Positions 60,618 through 64,000 of a stretch of 64,000 bases of DNA are shown one piece after another (the first letter of the stretch is position 1; each line of letters begins with the position of its first letter). This DNA comes from Chalara sp. BL73. Taxonomy: Eukaryota > Ascomycota > Leotiomycetes > Helotiales. The notes under the pieces were generated by a model. The model was not told where the DNA came from. It saw nothing but the letters and a program-made list of their open reading frames with translations, and searched no databases. The stretch lies in contig CAKJVC010000055.1 of NCBI GenBank assembly GCA_918026815.1, positions 1 through 64,000 of the forward strand. Reading direction: 5' to 3'. A program made the translations under genes and the position numbers.

Positions 60618-62033
60618 CTATTTTTTCCAATCTCCAAGACCTGGAGCGTCAAGCCAAGCCATCCCTCTTTTTGCAATCACGTCGCGGACGAATTGATATC
60701 CCTCGACCTCCACCGAATCAGGAATCGTGGCCACATTTCTACATAGCTTCCTGAATTCCTCATCCATAACATCGGACGCATTGACAAAAGTCATAACCGG
60801 AGAGAGGAATTCCCGTAAATAGTTTAGGTAGTCTTGTTTCAGACAAGGATTCTCGGCTGGGGTAGCAGAAATTTGAAGGCTCGGCGTCATTGTAATGTAA
60901 TCTTGATCGATAGTATTATCGATTATAAAGCTCGGAAGAGGAAAACCGAAGGAGAATGGCCTTGTAGAAATCTGCTCCCAGTCGAGCAGTGCGATAGGAA
61001 CCCCTTCTCTGTTGACGATTATATTGTTGGATGAGATATCACAATGGCATAAGAAAGTTGATCGCGGAGGAAGCGCTCTTTCTTTGACAATGAGAGGGAT
61101 GACGTAGCGAAGCGATTGACAATATCGAGGAATTCGTTCCAGATCCGACTTCGAGTATAAGGAAGGCCAGAGCTGCAAATCTTGCCTCTTAGAGTGCATT
61201 ATTCCCTGGGATTCGAAGTCGTTAAACAGATCCCAAAAGTGGCTCCGCTTCTGTTGACGTGGATCTAGTGCCTCCGCCTCATATATTTCGACAATTCCTC
61301 GCAAGTAGTCTCGAACACTATCGTATGGCCCACGTGGGATGTCATATTCCAGTCGATAGTCGTATGCGAACTGAAAATCCGAGGATGGTCCGAGGTAAAA
61401 ATCGCCTAGAACAGGGTTTCGTGATGGGTTCCAGCGACAATACAGACTTCCAATCTTGTCAAATTGGAGGGTTGAAAGTTGATGGACCCAGCCAGCAACA
61501 TCGCGACAGACCCGTTCTTTTTGCCCCATGCTTAGTTCAGCTTCAATAACCGAATCAAGCGTAGGTCCATCAATCTTCTCCATTATAATCCATTCTAGAC
61601 CAAGCTCATTCTGTCCACTTGAATCAAAAAGATAAACTCTCGGGATTGGGATCGTGGTTTGTAAGCGGACAAATTCCATAGTTGCAACTTCGCTCTAGAT
61701 CGTATACCACGGATGGATAGGCATACTAAAACGGAGTATCCGTTCGCCCCGACTGCCAGTGTTGGTGTCGGTCCCAGAAATGATGTAAAGTTTATTGAAG
61801 GCTCCTTCCTTGAAGAACTCGACAGAAATATCCTTAGGGCTGAAACCACACATCCGCATATACTTGGTAGCGATTCGATGTACGAGTTTAAGATCCGGTT
61901 CAGCCGCCCAAACAGGATCTGGCTCAGTGAATAGAGAACACCTCTATCTGACCCACCGCTCTCGCCGGGTTACAGCCTCTGCAGGAGTAGGAGGGTGCAG
62001 ATAAGAAACACAGAGTGGCCAACGTAGCGACAT
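60618..62033 (-). pseudogene. Aminoglycoside-phosphotransferase-like (APH/ChoK superfamily) gene with two in-frame TAG codons
   Basis: One frame runs from the ATG at 62033 to a TGA-free end at 60618 but contains TAG at 61946-61944 and at 61697-61695. Both sides of each TAG are protein-like and in the same frame. Before the second TAG the sequence reads KEGAFNKLYII (the N-lobe strand of the kinase fold) and IHPWYTI. After it come SEVATMEFVRLQTTIPIPRV, LEWIIMEKIDGPTLDSV, catalytic HCDISSNN (HxDxxxxN) and LLDWE (metal-binding Asp). So the catalytic machinery is intact but full-length product cannot be made without readthrough. From the ATG at 61754 or from the Met at 61679 a shorter protein (353 residues) lacking the N-lobe could start. 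I call it a recently broken gene. The substrate of such fungal APH proteins is generally unknown. Confidence 0.7.
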
Positions 62034-62222
62034 TTTGCGTAGAAGCGTAGAAGTAGCCGCGGTACTGGTCTGCCTGCGTTGGCCAGCTTTCTGAGCTTGA
62101 AATTCGGTGGATCTGTGATGCTCTTGGGCGAGGGTCGAAGTAAGTGGTTGGCCGTCTAATCAGAGGACAAAGAATGAGAATGAGACTGAGAATGGGAAGG
62201 GGATTCACCTTCCGCACCAACT

Positions 62223-63154
62223 ATGGAAACTGAGAAACGAAGAACACAGAATTTTGCGGTCTTTTTTACGGCGCTTCAAAAGTTCCAAATTCCAGGCAAA
62301 CTAAGTAAACTACAGCTAGAAACACAAAGGTCGATTCCGTGTTCCGAGTTTCTGGCGCCTCTGGATGTGCACCTTATCGCATCCAGTCAGATCTCCGATA
62401 TCAAGAAGTGTATAATTTGCGCGGTAGCTACCAACCAAGCAGTAGGCATCTTGTTGCAAAAGGTACTCAAGCCTCCAGAGGAAGCACAACACAATACAGA
62501 GAACAGTGAGTCTTTGCGCTCCTATCAACCTATCCACTTACACGCGTTACAGACTGAAGAGGATTATATTTTCGATCTTGAAATTGTGGAGTACGAGCGT
62601 AATCATCTTGTAGATGAAGATGAAGGACTGTTTGAAGATAATTTCATTGATAACGAAGCTTAGCCTTAGGATCATACAAATGAAACCGCCAAAGTCTCTA
62701 ATGCTGTCTAGGATGCTCCCCAAGAACCCACAGCCCTGGACGCTTCTTCTCATCAACACCAATATTCCAGCATTGAGTTTATGGAAGCAGAACCCGCCAA
62801 AGTTGATATGCGGGCACAAAACCCAAATTTCGCTCCTGGCGAATCTGACAATTGTTCTGACAACAAGCTCGGTGGCGATGGAAACAAATTCTGCTACATG
62901 TAACTGGGAGTCTATCAGGGGATAATAAGGAGAAGCGAAATCAAAGAGTCAACAACTTACGGAGGATATTGAGAAGGCAAAAAAAATCTAGTCGGTCTCA
63001 AATCAATGGCAAAACCAGGTCTATCGGTCTTAAAATTACGAAGGAGGACTTATTAGGAAAATACAATGTGCTTAAAAACTACGGATTCAACAATACTCGA
63101 TATGTAACAACTAGACGACGATTCGATCACGACAGACGCGAAGTAAGACCGTGA
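62223..63154 (+). pseudogene. Decayed reading frame with three in-frame TAG codons and a frame change
   Basis: An ATG at 62223 opens a frame of 146 codons. The same frame continues past TAG codons at 62661, 62667 and 62709 to a TAA at 62898, with protein-like content throughout (QPIHLHALQTEEDYIFDLEI, DAPQEPTALDASSHQ). A different frame then takes over at about 62,900 and reads VNNLRRILRRQKKSSRSQ, then LGKYNVLKNYGFNNTRYVT, ending with TGA at 63152-63154. No family recognised. Its 5' end is 189 bp from the start of the divergent APH-like pseudogene, and both show only TAG as early nonsense codons. That pattern fits CAG-to-TAG change. Confidence 0.45.
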
Positions 63155-64000
63155 TGCTGTCAAGACGACTCACAGCCTCACTAGACCTGGCAAGAGTGGA
63201 AGAGAGACTCGATTTCATTTTACTGACATGAGTGGCAAAATAGCCGCCGTTAAGGATCCTTGATATCCTAGTGAGGTTGCTTATCCAATTCTGACAACTA
63301 CATCACTAAATTAAGACTAGTGGCCGATACATTTTGTCTAGGGAACAGTACCAAGTTCTCAAGAAATACACCTGTTGGTATAAGTGAATAGCACACCTCG
63401 CGACGCACGGACCACATGGATGTATTATAGCTCTCGTACGTAGATTAGCACTCAGAACAATTCAAGAACAAGTCAACCACCTGCAACGAGCATATATAGC
63501 ACTGCGCTGAGATCGCGGCGCTACGTGCCCCGTGGGTAACCGACTTAAGCAATTGCAAGTCATACGAAGAAGTATCACAGAGAGTGATACAAACAACACC
63601 AAATTGCGATTGAAGGATACAATCTGAAGCAGCACAAGTACGGATACAACGGATATCAATCTAGAAGATATGCTTGATCAGGATTGTAGCGGGTGAGAAT
63701 ATGATAGCTACAGCATGTATAATCTTATTATGGTGAGGCTGAGACGAATGCTGAGATTGGCTTCAAGGAAAAGATTATTGCAGGTGACGACAAGCAGCTA
63801 GCATCACAGGCTCCCCTTGCTTGATGAAGGAGATTGAGGCTTTGTTTCTGGCCTTTGGAGTCACCTTTACGTTTACTTTACGTTTACACATTAAAATCAA
63901 CTGCCGTCTACGAAAATGCACCTTAAAAGTCGGTCACATCCAGGAATGATGCAAGCCATTTCGAAGCTATTGTATAATGGCGCGATTATGGACGTCGTGT
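63155..64000. other. Right end of window, no gene seen
   Basis: Short frames only; none is longer than 65 codons or carries a motif. May be a continuation of the decayed region to its left. Confidence 0.4.

Overview
This is nuclear DNA of a filamentous ascomycete (Pezizomycotina). Genes are split by short introns, mostly 45-65 nt, with GTAAGT/GTATGT/GTGAGT-type donors, CTAAC-like branch points and TAG/CAG acceptors. Intergenic stretches are long, and family content (HET protein, fungal CorA-like transporter, kinase-vWA fusion, secreted Gly/Pro-rich protein) is typical of this group. My guess is Leotiomycetes/Helotiales, but that is inference, not something the sequence proves. No rRNA, tRNA, CRISPR array or intact transposon was recognised.

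Layout. 0-6.2 kb: a lineage-specific locus with a frameshifted pseudogene (1-1579) and a large related gene (2207-5888). The large protein carries five HGxxx(Q/E)W repeats, a six-cysteine cluster and a C-terminal region that resembles a divergent OTU-type cysteine protease. 6.8-13 kb: a conserved minus-strand protein of unknown function with one membrane segment, a four-exon antibiotic-biosynthesis-monooxygenase (ABM) protein, and a decayed hybrid-histidine-kinase receiver domain. 13-41 kb: mostly core genes. These are an 814-residue nuclear protein with a possible PUA/ASCH-like domain, a secreted Gly/Pro-rich repeat protein next to a minisatellite, MAK5 and TRM7 (divergent), the mitochondrial 2-oxoglutarate/malate carrier, a HET-domain protein, RAD4/XPC, a dynamin-family GTPase, a class III (YqjM-like) ene-reductase and a GMPPA-like nucleotidyltransferase. 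41-64 kb: sparse, AT-richer and accessory. It holds a single-pass membrane protein, a 64-residue protein, a CorA-like membrane protein, a kinase-vWA fusion, an aminoglycoside-phosphotransferase-like pseudogene with two in-frame TAG codons, and another decayed reading frame with in-frame TAG codons.

How the genes relate. Nothing here is a biosynthetic cluster. MAK5 (pre-60S ribosome assembly) and TRM7 (anticodon-loop methylation) share a 225-bp divergent promoter and both serve translation. The HET protein, dynamin-like GTPase, CorA-like protein and kinase-vWA protein belong to families that expand in fungal accessory genomes, some linked to self/non-self recognition, but the window shows no operon-like link among them. 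The most unusual item is the 2.2-5.9 kb gene and its pseudogene neighbour.

Limits. All exon boundaries are read by eye from splice signals and reading frame. Family names come from recognised motifs; no database search or structure prediction was run.
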